A stretch of 64,000 nucleotides of DNA, from assembly GCA_017577945.1 (NCBI GenBank), contig PKQS01000008.1, forward strand, positions 62,001 to 126,000. The letters run 5' to 3'. This DNA comes from Bacillota bacterium (GTDB taxonomy: Bacteria > Bacillota > Limnochordia > Limnochordales > ZCTH02-B6). The notes beneath the pieces were generated by a model that saw only the letters and a program-made list of their open reading frames with translations, did no database searches and was not told the origin of the DNA. Positions 1-8,049 of this stretch are shown here, piece after piece. How positions within the stretch are numbered: position 1 is the first letter of the stretch; each line of letters begins with the position of its first letter. The position numbers and the translations under genes were made by a program.

Positions 1-99
1 TTCGGCGCGCAGCAGGCGCGACGGCCTGTAACCTGCGACTTGCACTCGACCCCTTCCGACCCGGGCGACAGAAGGCCAAAGTATCCCGGGCGCTGGGCC

Positions 100-138
100 A
101 ACGGCTCGCGGGGATCATCCCGCGAGCCGTTCAGTTTT
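100..138 (+). terminator. Rho-independent terminator
   Basis: A perfect 13-bp GC-rich stem (100-112 with 119-131) closes a 6-nt loop and is followed by CAGTTTTT. It should end a plus-strand transcript that enters from outside the left edge. Confidence 0.8.
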
Positions 139-268
139 TATGGAGCATAGCCATCCAAAACGCGAAACGGGCGGGCCGGACCGTCGTTCGACAAAGTGCA
201 AACGGTACCTCCGTCCCGTGGCAGCTTCGTCCGCAGGCCATACGTTGCAACGGAAATGGGGTGAGGAC

Positions 269-2167
269 GTGCGCGTGCTCTTCGTCAACCACAATTCGTA
301 CCCAGAAGAAGTCACGGGAGCGGAGAAAAGCCTGTTCTACGACGTGCGGGCCCTGGTGGAGCGAGGCGTCGAAGCCGCCGTGCTCAGCCGCAAAGAGGGT
401 CTAAGCACTGAGTATTTTCGCTCCCTGGGCGTACCCGTCTTCGTCACGCCTTACGACTCGCCGCGGGTGAAGGAACTCATTGCCCGGATCCGACCCCACG
501 TAGTGTACGTGAATACCATCGCGCCTACGCCGGTCGCGGAGGCGGCCCGTACCGTAGGCGCGCCGGTGTTGTGGGTCATCCGCGAGCTTCCGCAAGACCG
601 GCTCGAGCGCGTGGAAGCCGTAAGTCGCTGGGCCACGACCATCGTGGCCGTTTCCGACGCCGTACGGCGCCGGCTTCAACTGTTGGGCGTACGGCGCCCC
701 ATCGTCAAGCTGTACAATGCCGTGCCTTTGTCGGACTGGCGTGAACAGGTCTGGGATCAGTTGCGGTTGCGCCAGCGCCGCGCGTGGCGTCTGACCGACG
801 ACCACGTCGCGATCGGGTTTGTTGGCAAAGTCAACGAAAAGAAAGGTATCGCCCACTTCGTAAGGATGGCGCTGCGCGTCGGCCGGCGCGAAAAGAAAGC
901 CGTCTTTTTCATTTTCGGTCACATCCGCGACCGCCGCCAGCCGCTGTGGCGACGCCTGCGCCGGCGCATCGCTGAGGCTCGAATGAGCCGCCGCGTGGTT
1001 CATTGCGGATTCGAAGAAAACGTGGAGCGCGTGTATCCGGGCCTGGACATCGTGGTCGTTCCGAGCCTGGCCGACGAACCGTTCGGCCGCGTCACGGCCG
1101 AAGCCATGGCATTTCGCAAACCAGTGGTCGCGTATGACAGCGGCGCGGCTCGAGAGTTGGTCGTTCACGGACAAACGGGCTTCATCGTGCCGAAGGGCAA
1201 CGTGGAGTTGCTGTCGCAGGCCGTCCAGCAGCTGCTGGACCCCGCGCTGCGCCACCGTTTCGGCGACGCAGGGCGACGCCGGCTCGAAGCGCTGTTCGCT
1301 ATGGGGCCCCACGCTCGTCAATTGTTTAAGCTGGCCCGGCACTGTGCGCACCGCGCCGCCGGCACGTGGCGGCCCAGGCCAACGCTGCGGCCCGCCACCG
1401 CGACCATCAGTCCTCTGGACCAGAAACCGCCCAAACGACTGCAACCCTTCGTGGGCCGCGTGGCCGACCCGCCGCCGCTGCCCTGGGGCACGTTTAAGGC
1501 GCGCCGGGCCACCGTCCAGCGCCTCGCCGAATTGCAAGCCCGCTTTCTTTTCCGCACCCAAGCTGGGCAGCGCGGCGCCGTTTCGGCGCCTATTCCCCAT
1601 TTTCTGGACGCCGTCCGCGCCGCCCGCCGCCGGGGGACACTGCAGCGGCAGCTGAAGCAATACCGCCGCTGGCTACCCGGCGAACACGACGCCCGTCTGG
1701 TGGAACAAGCGCTGCGACGCCTGCCCCGGCTGATGGCGAAGGCGAAAAAGTGTCCGGCTGCCCTGGCGCACGGCGATGTCCGCTGGCGCAACTTGCGCCT
1801 GGACGACGACGGTGCCGTACGGTTCGTGCGCTGGTCGAAAAGCGTCATCGCGCCCGTGCCGTACGATCTCGCCTGTTGGGTGGAAGAAACGCTGGCCTTT
1901 TACCCCGAATACCGCAAGCGGCAAAAAGAGCTGCGCGACTGGGCCATCGACACGTATCGCCGCCACTTTGCCAAAGTCCGGCGCCCGCTGCCGCGCCAGC
2001 GGTTCGTCCACTACTATCAAATCTGCTGTCTGCTGCAGATCTTGTATTTCTCGCTCTGGGAACACTTGCGCCGCGCGGCCTCGGGCTGTCCGGCCTCGCG
2101 GCAGGCCGTCAGCTATTACATGTCCCGCCTGAGAAAGTGGGGGAAGGAACATGGCATCGTCGACTAA
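269..2167 (+). CDS. Spore-coat glycosyltransferase fused to CotS-like kinase-fold domain
   Basis: This 632-residue protein has two parts. Residues about 1-385 are a GT-B family 4 glycosyltransferase: the N-terminus reads VRVLFVNHNS and the donor-site motif EPFGRVTAEAMA lies near residue 270. Residues about 430-632 resemble the aminoglycoside-phosphotransferase fold of CotS/YutH coat proteins, with a catalytic-loop-like HGDVRWRN at 501-508. The next expected Asp, in the usual IDW/IDF motif, is replaced (VRFVRW), so the second domain may be a pseudokinase. In Bacillus, CotSA (glycosyltransferase) and CotS (kinase-like) are separate neighbouring coat genes; here they form one chain. The GTG at 269 was chosen over an upstream ATG at 140 because GGTGAGGA precedes it and the family homology begins there. 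It overlaps the YheC/D gene by 17 bp. The coat role is inferred. Confidence 0.72.
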   Translation: MRVLFVNHNSYPEEVTGAEKSLFYDVRALVERGVEAAVLSRKEGLSTEYFRSLGVPVFVTPYDSPRVKELIARIRPHVVYVNTIAPTPVAEAARTVGAPVLWVIRELPQDRLERVEAVSRWATTIVAVSDAVRRRLQLLGVRRPIVKLYNAVPLSDWREQVWDQLRLRQRRAWRLTDDHVAIGFVGKVNEKKGIAHFVRMALRVGRREKKAVFFIFGHIRDRRQPLWRRLRRRIAEARMSRRVVHCGFEENVERVYPGLDIVVVPSLADEPFGRVTAEAMAFRKPVVAYDSGAARELVVHGQTGFIVPKGNVELLSQAVQQLLDPALRHRFGDAGRRRLEALFAMGPHARQLFKLARHCAHRAAGTWRPRPTLRPATATISPLDQKPPKRLQPFVGRVADPPPLPWGTFKARRATVQRLAELQARFLFRTQAGQRGAVSAPIPHFLDAVRAARRRGTLQRQLKQYRRWLPGEHDARLVEQALRRLPRLMAKAKKCPAALAHGDVRWRNLRLDDDGAVRFVRWSKSVIAPVPYDLACWVEETLAFYPEYRKRQKELRDWAIDTYRRHFAKVRRPLPRQRFVHYYQICCLLQILYFSLWEHLRRAASGCPASRQAVSYYMSRLRKWGKEHGIVD

Positions 2168-3611
2168 CGCGCGGCTTCCGCTCATGCGCGTTCAGCCCGC
2201 ACCCGGCGACGTATTGCGCATCCATCCGGCCGCCAGGCAACGCCTGCGGCTCACCGGCGGCGCGTTGACCATCGCTTGCGGCCAACGCACCGCTCGCGTG
2301 ACGATGAAAGAAGATGGGCGCGTTTCCGAAGAGACTCTCCTCGTGCCGGAGACGACTCTCCGAGCCCTTAGTCTCGCCTCCCCGGCCGCGCGAGGACTGC
2401 GCTTTCGCGCCAAGGGACGCGGCAGCGTCTTGGAGCTGGGCCCCGTTATCGGGATCTTGGCCAAGGTAGGGCCCGGACGCCCGCCGCTGGCACGCGACCA
2501 CGGCTACGAGCTTATCAACGCCGTCTGGAACGTGGAAAACTTGGGCGGCCTCGTCTACTTCTTCGCCCCCGAGCACATCGATTGGCGATCCCGCACGGTG
2601 CGCGGCTTCGTGCACGTGCCGGGACGCCTTGAATGGGAACAAGGTGAGTTTCCGTTTCCCAAGGCCATCTATCGCCGGGCCATCGTCAAAACCGACTTGC
2701 TGGCCAAGATCAAGCGGTCGGTGACTCCCAACATCTTCAATCCGGTCGGGCTCGGAAACAAGCTGGTCCAATACCAGCTTCTCCACCGCGATCCCGGCAT
2801 CCGGAAGCACCTGCCCGAAACGCTGCCGCTCGACAGCGAAGCGTCGTTCTATCAGATGCTGGACCGCTTCGGACGGGTGTACGTGAAAAACACGCAAAAA
2901 GGCGCGGGCGGAGGCATCTTCCGCGTCAAGAAGCTGCCGGACGGCCTGCGCGTCCGGCACCGGCTGCGCCGGGGCAGGATTTTGTCCGATGAGGAGACCG
3001 AAGTCACCGTCCGCGGTTTCGAAGAGTTCATCAACCTGGCGACCCGTCAGGCCCGGCGGCCGTGGACGGCGAAGCACTGGCTCGTGCAAAGACCCGTCGA
3101 CATCGCGCGTTACAATGGAAATCCCTTTGACATCCGCATCGACGTCCAAAAGGACGGCCGCGGTCGCTGGTATATCCCGGGCCACATCGTGCGCATCGCT
3201 CCCACGGCGGACCACGCCGTCACGCGCCTCGGCCGCTGCCGTTCGCTTCGGCCCGTGGCGGAGGCCCTATGGCCGGGACGGGCCGGCGAAATCGTGCGGC
3301 GCGTCGATGCGCTGGCCATCGCCGCGTGCCGCTTGCTGGAGCACCACCTGGGCCTCGTGGGCGACGTAGGCGTCGACATCGCGCTGGACCAGGACGGCCA
3401 GCCGTGGTTTTTTGAAGCCAACCCGCGGCCCAACCACATCTACCGCACCGTCGACACGTTGGAAACGGAGTACTGGACCAAGGTTTTCAATCCGCTGGTC
3501 TTCGCCGCACATCTGGCCGGGTTCTCTCTGGACGCAGGCGACATCGCCCGCCCGAAGGCGCGCCCTGTTCGCGAAGTGGTGAGGGGAGGCCGGTGCTATG
3601 CGCGCCCGTAA
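2151..3611 (+). CDS. YheC/YheD-family endospore coat-associated ATP-grasp protein
   Basis: This 486-residue protein belongs to the YheC/YheD ATP-grasp family, which is associated with the endospore coat of Bacillus; its substrate is not known. Family landmarks are the NPVGLGNKLVQYQLL segment, a lysine- and glycine-rich stretch ending KGAGGGIFRV, a central FDIRIDVQKD strand, and the C-terminal metal-site FEANPRPNH near residue 422. The ATG has a good GGGGGAAGG site and overlaps the end of the upstream glycosyltransferase fusion, so the two are probably translationally coupled. UDP-glucose dehydrogenase follows with a 14-bp overlap. Together they look like one spore-surface operon. Confidence 0.8.
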   Translation: MASSTNARLPLMRVQPAPGDVLRIHPAARQRLRLTGGALTIACGQRTARVTMKEDGRVSEETLLVPETTLRALSLASPAARGLRFRAKGRGSVLELGPVIGILAKVGPGRPPLARDHGYELINAVWNVENLGGLVYFFAPEHIDWRSRTVRGFVHVPGRLEWEQGEFPFPKAIYRRAIVKTDLLAKIKRSVTPNIFNPVGLGNKLVQYQLLHRDPGIRKHLPETLPLDSEASFYQMLDRFGRVYVKNTQKGAGGGIFRVKKLPDGLRVRHRLRRGRILSDEETEVTVRGFEEFINLATRQARRPWTAKHWLVQRPVDIARYNGNPFDIRIDVQKDGRGRWYIPGHIVRIAPTADHAVTRLGRCRSLRPVAEALWPGRAGEIVRRVDALAIAACRLLEHHLGLVGDVGVDIALDQDGQPWFFEANPRPNHIYRTVDTLETEYWTKVFNPLVFAAHLAGFSLDAGDIARPKARPVREVVRGGRCYARP

Positions 3612-4947
3612 TTCGGCCAGGAATCGGGTGACCGTCATCGGGGCCGGCTACGTAGGACTGACGGTGGCTGCGGCGCTGGCTTCCCGGGGCTTTCGCGTCA
3701 CCTGCGTCGACAAGGACGAAAGTCGCGTAAGCAATTTGCAGCGAGGGCGCGTGCCGTTTGTGGAACCCGGCCTGGAAAAATACGTCGAGCGAGGCTTGCA
3801 GCGAAACCGCCTGCGCTTTGCGCCGGCGCTGGACGAAGAAGCTCTGGCGGCTGAAGTGGTTTTTCTCGCGGTGGGCACGCCCTCGGCCCCGGACGGCCGG
3901 GCCGATTTGTCCGCCGTTTTTTCCGCCGCCGACGAACTGGGGCGGCAGAGCGCATCGCCCAAAGTCGTGGTGATCAAGAGCACGGTGCCGGTCGGCACCG
4001 GCGACGAACTGGAAGCCCGCCTGCGGGCCCGCACCGGCCGGCGCTGGCACGTGGTCTCCAACCCGGAATTCTTGCGCGAAGGAACGGCGCTGTACGATTA
4101 CTTGCGGCCCGACCGCATCGTCATCGGCGCCGCCGCGCCCGAAGCCGCCGCGGCCGTGAAACGAATTTACGCCGGCATCCGGGCCCCCGTGCTGCTGGTC
4201 GACCGCCGCACCGCGGAGCTGATCAAATACGCGGCCAATGCGTTTCTGGCCGCGAGAATTTCCCTCATCAACGAGATTGCGGACTTGTGCGAGCGGCTCG
4301 GCGTCGACACCGCGCAAGTCAGCCGGGGTATCGGCCTTGACCGCCGCATCGGGCCGCACTTTCTGCGCGCCGGCCTCGGCTACGGCGGATCGTGCTTTCC
4401 CAAAGACGTATCCGCGCTCATCGCCCAGTTCGCCGACTGCGGCCTAACCCCCCGCATCCTGCCGGCGGTGGAACAAGTCAATCAGGACCGGCGCCGGCGT
4501 TTTCTGGAGCTGGCGGAGGCGACCGTAGGCGTGTTGCGCGGCACGACGCTGGCCGTCTGGGGGCTGGCATTCAAGCCCGGCACCAGCGATATGCGCCACG
4601 CACCGGCGCTGGATATCGTGCCTGAGCTGCTGCGCAAAGGGGCGCACGTGCGGGTGTATGACCCGGCAGCCAACGACATGGCCACCGCCTTCTTTCCCGG
4701 CGCTTACGTGGCTTCGTCGACCCTGGACGCTGCGCGCGGCGCGGACGCGGTGCTGGTGCTGACCGACTGGCCCGAGTTTGCCCGCGTCGACCTCCAGCGG
4801 CTCAAGCAGGTCATGGCCCGTCCCCTCATCGTGGACGGCCGCGGCCTTTTTCCCGCCGAGACGCTGGTTCGGCAAGGTTTCGTCTATCGCGCGCTGGGCC
4901 GGCACGTGCCGGAGAACGCGATTCCGGCAGCACCGGCCCTCGACTAG
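3598..4947 (+). CDS. ugd: UDP-glucose 6-dehydrogenase
   Basis: This cytosolic enzyme oxidises UDP-glucose to UDP-glucuronate with two NAD+, supplying an acidic sugar for surface polymers. The 449-residue length is normal. The N-terminal Rossmann motif GAGYVG lies at 15-20. The catalytic cysteine is Cys266 in GYGGSCFPKDV, and the C-terminal NAD/UDP domain contains AVWGLAFKPGTSDMR. The ATG follows GAGGGGAGG. As third gene of the 269-4947 cluster it could feed the neighbouring glycosyltransferase. A UDP-mannosaminuronate-type dehydrogenase is the nearest alternative, but the motifs favour Ugd/TuaD. Confidence 0.9.
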   Translation: MRARNSARNRVTVIGAGYVGLTVAAALASRGFRVTCVDKDESRVSNLQRGRVPFVEPGLEKYVERGLQRNRLRFAPALDEEALAAEVVFLAVGTPSAPDGRADLSAVFSAADELGRQSASPKVVVIKSTVPVGTGDELEARLRARTGRRWHVVSNPEFLREGTALYDYLRPDRIVIGAAAPEAAAAVKRIYAGIRAPVLLVDRRTAELIKYAANAFLAARISLINEIADLCERLGVDTAQVSRGIGLDRRIGPHFLRAGLGYGGSCFPKDVSALIAQFADCGLTPRILPAVEQVNQDRRRRFLELAEATVGVLRGTTLAVWGLAFKPGTSDMRHAPALDIVPELLRKGAHVRVYDPAANDMATAFFPGAYVASSTLDAARGADAVLVLTDWPEFARVDLQRLKQVMARPLIVDGRGLFPAETLVRQGFVYRALGRHVPENAIPAAPALD

Positions 4948-4958
4948 AAACTTGACGA

Positions 4959-5432
4959 TCACCGGCGCGACCGTACCAGCTCCAGCAGCTGCTCCAGCAG
5001 CCGCTCCGCCTCGCGCAGTTCCGCGTCGCTGAGCCAGGCATCTCGGCGGAGGCGCTCGATCAGCTGCATCGCACGGTCAAAATCAAGGGCCGGCTCCGCC
5101 GCGTCGCTCAGCGGCAGGAAATACGAGCCGCCTGAAGCGGGCCAGTACGCGTTGACAACGACGAAGTACGTCCCGGCGACGGGGAACGTCATCTCGACGC
5201 GCGCGTTGGTACCACCCGCGGAATCGTCGTCCAAAGCCGCCAGTTCCCCCCGGTCGTTGAAGACTATCAGGAACGCGTCAAAGTCCGCGGAATGCCACTC
5301 GAGCACGACCCGCTGACCGGCTTCGCCGTAGACGACGTAATAGTCCGCATAGGAGCCTTCGTCCAGCAGCTCGCTGTCCTTACCCAGCCGGCCGCTGACC
5401 GTTTCCCCCACGGTCAGCGCCGGCCAGCCCAT
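4959..5432 (-). CDS. PPC-domain (pre-peptidase C-terminal-like) protein, N-terminus uncertain
   Basis: About 157 residues form a beta-sandwich of the bacterial pre-peptidase C-terminal (PPC) type: LTVGETVSGRLGKDS, DYYVVYGEAGQRVVLEW, FDAFLIVFNDRG and GTYFVVVNAYWPASGGSY. A helical charged tail (residues about 118-157) ends in RSRR. PPC domains normally sit in secreted proteins, yet no signal peptide is present. The ATG at 5432 has a GGGAGA site about 10 nt upstream; the frame is open to 5582 with another ATG at 5480 lacking a ribosome site. Protein-like sequence in a different frame upstream (5480-5658) suggests the true N-terminus may have been lost by a frameshift. It converges on ugd with only 11 bp between them. 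Confidence 0.5.
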   Translation of the reverse strand: MGWPALTVGETVSGRLGKDSELLDEGSYADYYVVYGEAGQRVVLEWHSADFDAFLIVFNDRGELAALDDDSAGGTNARVEMTFPVAGTYFVVVNAYWPASGGSYFLPLSDAAEPALDFDRAMQLIERLRRDAWLSDAELREAERLLEQLLELVRSRR

Positions 5433-5809
5433 TCTCCACGGGTCTCCCTCCACCCCCGCCCCGGGCTCGAGGGCGGCCATCGTCGGGCGACGCCGGCAAC
5501 ATCGTGTAGTGGGCCAGGACGGCCCGGTGCCACGTCTCCTCCACGTCGGCCGTGTCCACGAATTCGAACAGCCCGCCCGCATCCGTCACGTAATGCGAAC
5601 TGCCCGGTGCGCCAAAACATTTTCTTGGAGGGACCGCCGCGTCGCGCGCGGAATTCATGCACCCACCGGCCGTGCCGCCGCGGCGGCCCGGCGGAACGTA
5701 CGCCGCCACGCCGCCTATCTCTTCACAGCGCCGTCCTGTTGGGAATAGGAGATGACCGGCACCGGGGCGAAGCCTATGCAAAAACCGAATCAATTTTGGT
5801 CCGCCGTCG

Positions 5810-6349
5810 TTGCTGACGTATACCGTCTCGGCGCGCACGCTGGATGAGCTGTACGAGCAGCTCCGCGGCAGCGAGGAGAAGATCCGGTCGTTCCTCGTGC
5901 GGCACGGCTTCGACGAGGCGGAGATGACCTCGGTCTCGCCCACGGTCACGGACCGCTGGGAAAACTACTACGGCGACAACCCGCCGGCGGAGCGCTACAC
6001 GGCCCAAGGCGTCGTGCTGCTGCGCACGAACAAGGTGGATCTGGCCAAAGAGACCATGCCCAAAGTGGACGAGCTGGTCAGGGAAGGCGTGCTCATCTAC
6101 CGCAGCTGGGAGCATCAGCCACAGTTCATTTTCACGCGCCTTAACGACATCAAACCGGACATGATCGCCGAGGCGACCCGGGAAGCCCGCAAGGCGGCAA
6201 TGCAGTTCGCCCAAGATTCGGGCAGCAGGGTGGGCAAAATCCGCACGGCCAGCCAGGGCTACTTCTCCATCGAGGACCTGGACGCGTACACGCCGGAGAT
6301 CAAGCGGGTGCGCGTCGTCACGACCATCGAGTATTACCTGGAGGACTAG
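5810..6349 (+). CDS. SIMPL (DUF541) domain protein, probable 5' frameshift
   Basis: The 179 residues from the TTG at 5810 match the SIMPL/DUF541 fold: TVSARTLDELYEQLRGSEEK, the RSFLVRHGFDEAEMTSVSP segment, then QGVVLLRTNKVD and the C-terminal KRVRVVTTIEYYLED. The first strand of the domain is missing from this frame. It appears in another frame from the ATG at 5752, which reads MTGTGAKPMQKPNQFW. Skipping one base near 5811 joins the two into a normal SIMPL N-terminus. So this is either a sequencing error, a pseudogene or a true +1 frameshift. SIMPL proteins are usually periplasmic or cell-surface and of unknown function. Here no signal peptide is visible. Confidence 0.65.
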   Translation: MLTYTVSARTLDELYEQLRGSEEKIRSFLVRHGFDEAEMTSVSPTVTDRWENYYGDNPPAERYTAQGVVLLRTNKVDLAKETMPKVDELVREGVLIYRSWEHQPQFIFTRLNDIKPDMIAEATREARKAAMQFAQDSGSRVGKIRTASQGYFSIEDLDAYTPEIKRVRVVTTIEYYLED

Positions 6350-6418
6350 CCGCGGCGCCGGCTCCCGCCGCCGGCGGCGCGGCGTCCAAATACATTGCGC
6401 ACGACGGAGTTGAGAAGC

Positions 6419-7903
6419 ATGGAAGTACGGGTTCAGCAAGGAAATATCGCGGAAGCGGCGGTGGACGCCGTCGTCGTGAACCTCTTTGAAGGCGTCACGC
6501 ATCCCGGCGGCGCCACCGGCGCGGTGGACGCGAAGATCGGGGGGCTCATCCGCCGGCTCATCGCGGCGGGCGAGTTCAAGGGCGAGCTGAACGAGACGGC
6601 CGTTTTGCACGTGACCGGCGCGCCGTACCGGAAAGTGGTCGTCGTCGGGCTGGGCAAGGCGGAAGAGTTTACCCTGGAGCGCGTCCGCCAGGTGAGCGCC
6701 ACGGGCGTCAAGGCGGCGCTGAAAGGCGACGTCAAGAAGGTGGCCACCATCGTGCACGGTGCCGGCATCGGGGGGCTGGACGTGCAGCAAGCGGCCCAGT
6801 GCGTAGCCGAAGGCGCGTTGCTGGGCACATACCGGTATGAAAAGTACAAGAGCAAGAAGGACGACGGTGCTCAAGGCGCGGAGCTGATTATCGTCGAGTA
6901 CAGCGCCGACAAGCTGCCGGCCGTCGAAGCGGGCGTCGCGCGCGGCGTCATCCTCGCCGAGGCCACCAACTTTGCGCGCGATCTTGTCAACGCGCCCGGC
7001 AACGAGCTGACGCCGAGCGAACTGGCGGCGCGGGCCAAAGCGATGGCCGACGAGCTGGGGCTGGAGTGCGAGATTTTGGGCCGCGAGGAGATGGCCCGCC
7101 TCGGCATGGGGGCGCTGCTGGGCGTGGCCAAAGGCAGCGCCGAGGAGCCCAAGCTCATCTTCTTGCGCTACCGCGGCGCCGATGAGCCGCCCATCGCGCT
7201 GGTAGGTAAAGGCGTCACGTTCGACACGGGCGGCATCAGCCTCAAGCCGGCCGAAGGCATGGCGGCCATGACCAACGACATGGCGGGAGCGGCGGCCGTG
7301 CTGGGCGCCATCCGCGCCATCGCGCGGCTGAAGCTGCCGCGGCACGTCATCACCGTGGCCCCGTGCGTGGAGAACATGCCCTCGGGCACCGCGCAAAAGC
7401 CCGGCGACGTCGTGCGGGCCATGACGGGCAAGACCATCGAGATCGACAACACCGATGCCGAAGGCCGCCTCATCTTGGCCGACGCGGTCGCATACGCCGA
7501 GTCCAAGGGCGCGCAGATCATCGTCGATGTGGCCACGCTGACCGGCGCCTGCGTCGTGGCGCTGGGCAAGCTGTACAGCGGCCTCGTATCCACCGACGAC
7601 GCGCTGGCCGAAGCCATCCTGGCCGCGGGCGCCAAGGCCGGCGAGCGCTACTGCCGCCTGCCCGCGGATCCGGAGTACAAGCAGCAGTACAAGAGCGACA
7701 TCGCGGACATCAAGAACACCGGCGGCCGTCCGGCCGGCGCCATCACGGGCGCGCTCATCATCAGCGAATTCATCGACAAGGCGCGCTGGGCGCATCTGGA
7801 CATCGCCGGCACGGCCTCCAACGACAAGGAGCGCCACTACTTGCCGAAAGGCGCCACCGGCGTGGCCGTCCGGACGCTGACGGAGCTCGTGGCCAGCTTG
7901 TAA
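6419..7903 (+). CDS. pepA: Leucyl aminopeptidase, M17 family
   Basis: This 494-residue cytosolic metallopeptidase removes N-terminal residues from peptides using two divalent metals. The M17 signature NTDAEGRL lies at 344-351, and the metal and catalytic region KGVTFDTGGISLKP is about 80 residues before it. The N-terminal macro-like domain (about 1-150) and C-terminal peptidase domain are both full length. The ATG at 6419 was preferred to a TTG at 6395 because homology starts at MEVRVQQGN. Its ribosome site (GGAG) is moderate. It stands alone and converges on an alcohol dehydrogenase across a hairpin at 7961. Confidence 0.93.
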   Translation: MEVRVQQGNIAEAAVDAVVVNLFEGVTHPGGATGAVDAKIGGLIRRLIAAGEFKGELNETAVLHVTGAPYRKVVVVGLGKAEEFTLERVRQVSATGVKAALKGDVKKVATIVHGAGIGGLDVQQAAQCVAEGALLGTYRYEKYKSKKDDGAQGAELIIVEYSADKLPAVEAGVARGVILAEATNFARDLVNAPGNELTPSELAARAKAMADELGLECEILGREEMARLGMGALLGVAKGSAEEPKLIFLRYRGADEPPIALVGKGVTFDTGGISLKPAEGMAAMTNDMAGAAAVLGAIRAIARLKLPRHVITVAPCVENMPSGTAQKPGDVVRAMTGKTIEIDNTDAEGRLILADAVAYAESKGAQIIVDVATLTGACVVALGKLYSGLVSTDDALAEAILAAGAKAGERYCRLPADPEYKQQYKSDIADIKNTGGRPAGAITGALIISEFIDKARWAHLDIAGTASNDKERHYLPKGATGVAVRTLTELVASL

Positions 7904-7960
7904 GCGCCGGTCCGGCCGGCGTGCCGCAAAAGGCGCGCCATATCCCCTATACGCGCAAAC

Positions 7961-8001
7961 GCGGCAGGGAGCGCTTCTCGCGGAGCGCTGCCCTGCCGCT
8001 T
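7961..8001. terminator. Strong hairpin between convergent genes
   Basis: A 14-bp stem with one bulged G (7962-7975 with 7984-7998) and an 8-nt loop lies between convergent pepA and the alcohol dehydrogenase. The downstream T-tract is weak on both strands (CTTGCTTTC on plus, CGTTTG on minus), so it is a probable bidirectional terminator. Confidence 0.55.
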
Positions 8002-8049
8002 GCTTTCCCGCCGCTCCACGTTGCATGCGCGGCGCAAAACCGGCCCGCC

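Noticed and set aside
401..1660. 419-codon minus-strand open frame opposite the coat glycosyltransferase
   Set aside because: It runs antisense to a clear GT4 gene, has low-complexity Arg/Gln composition and no ribosome site; such shadows are expected in GC-rich DNA.
5774..8026. 750-codon minus-strand frame opposite pepA and SIMPL
   Set aside because: The plus-strand genes have family motifs and this frame has none; it arises from third-position GC bias.
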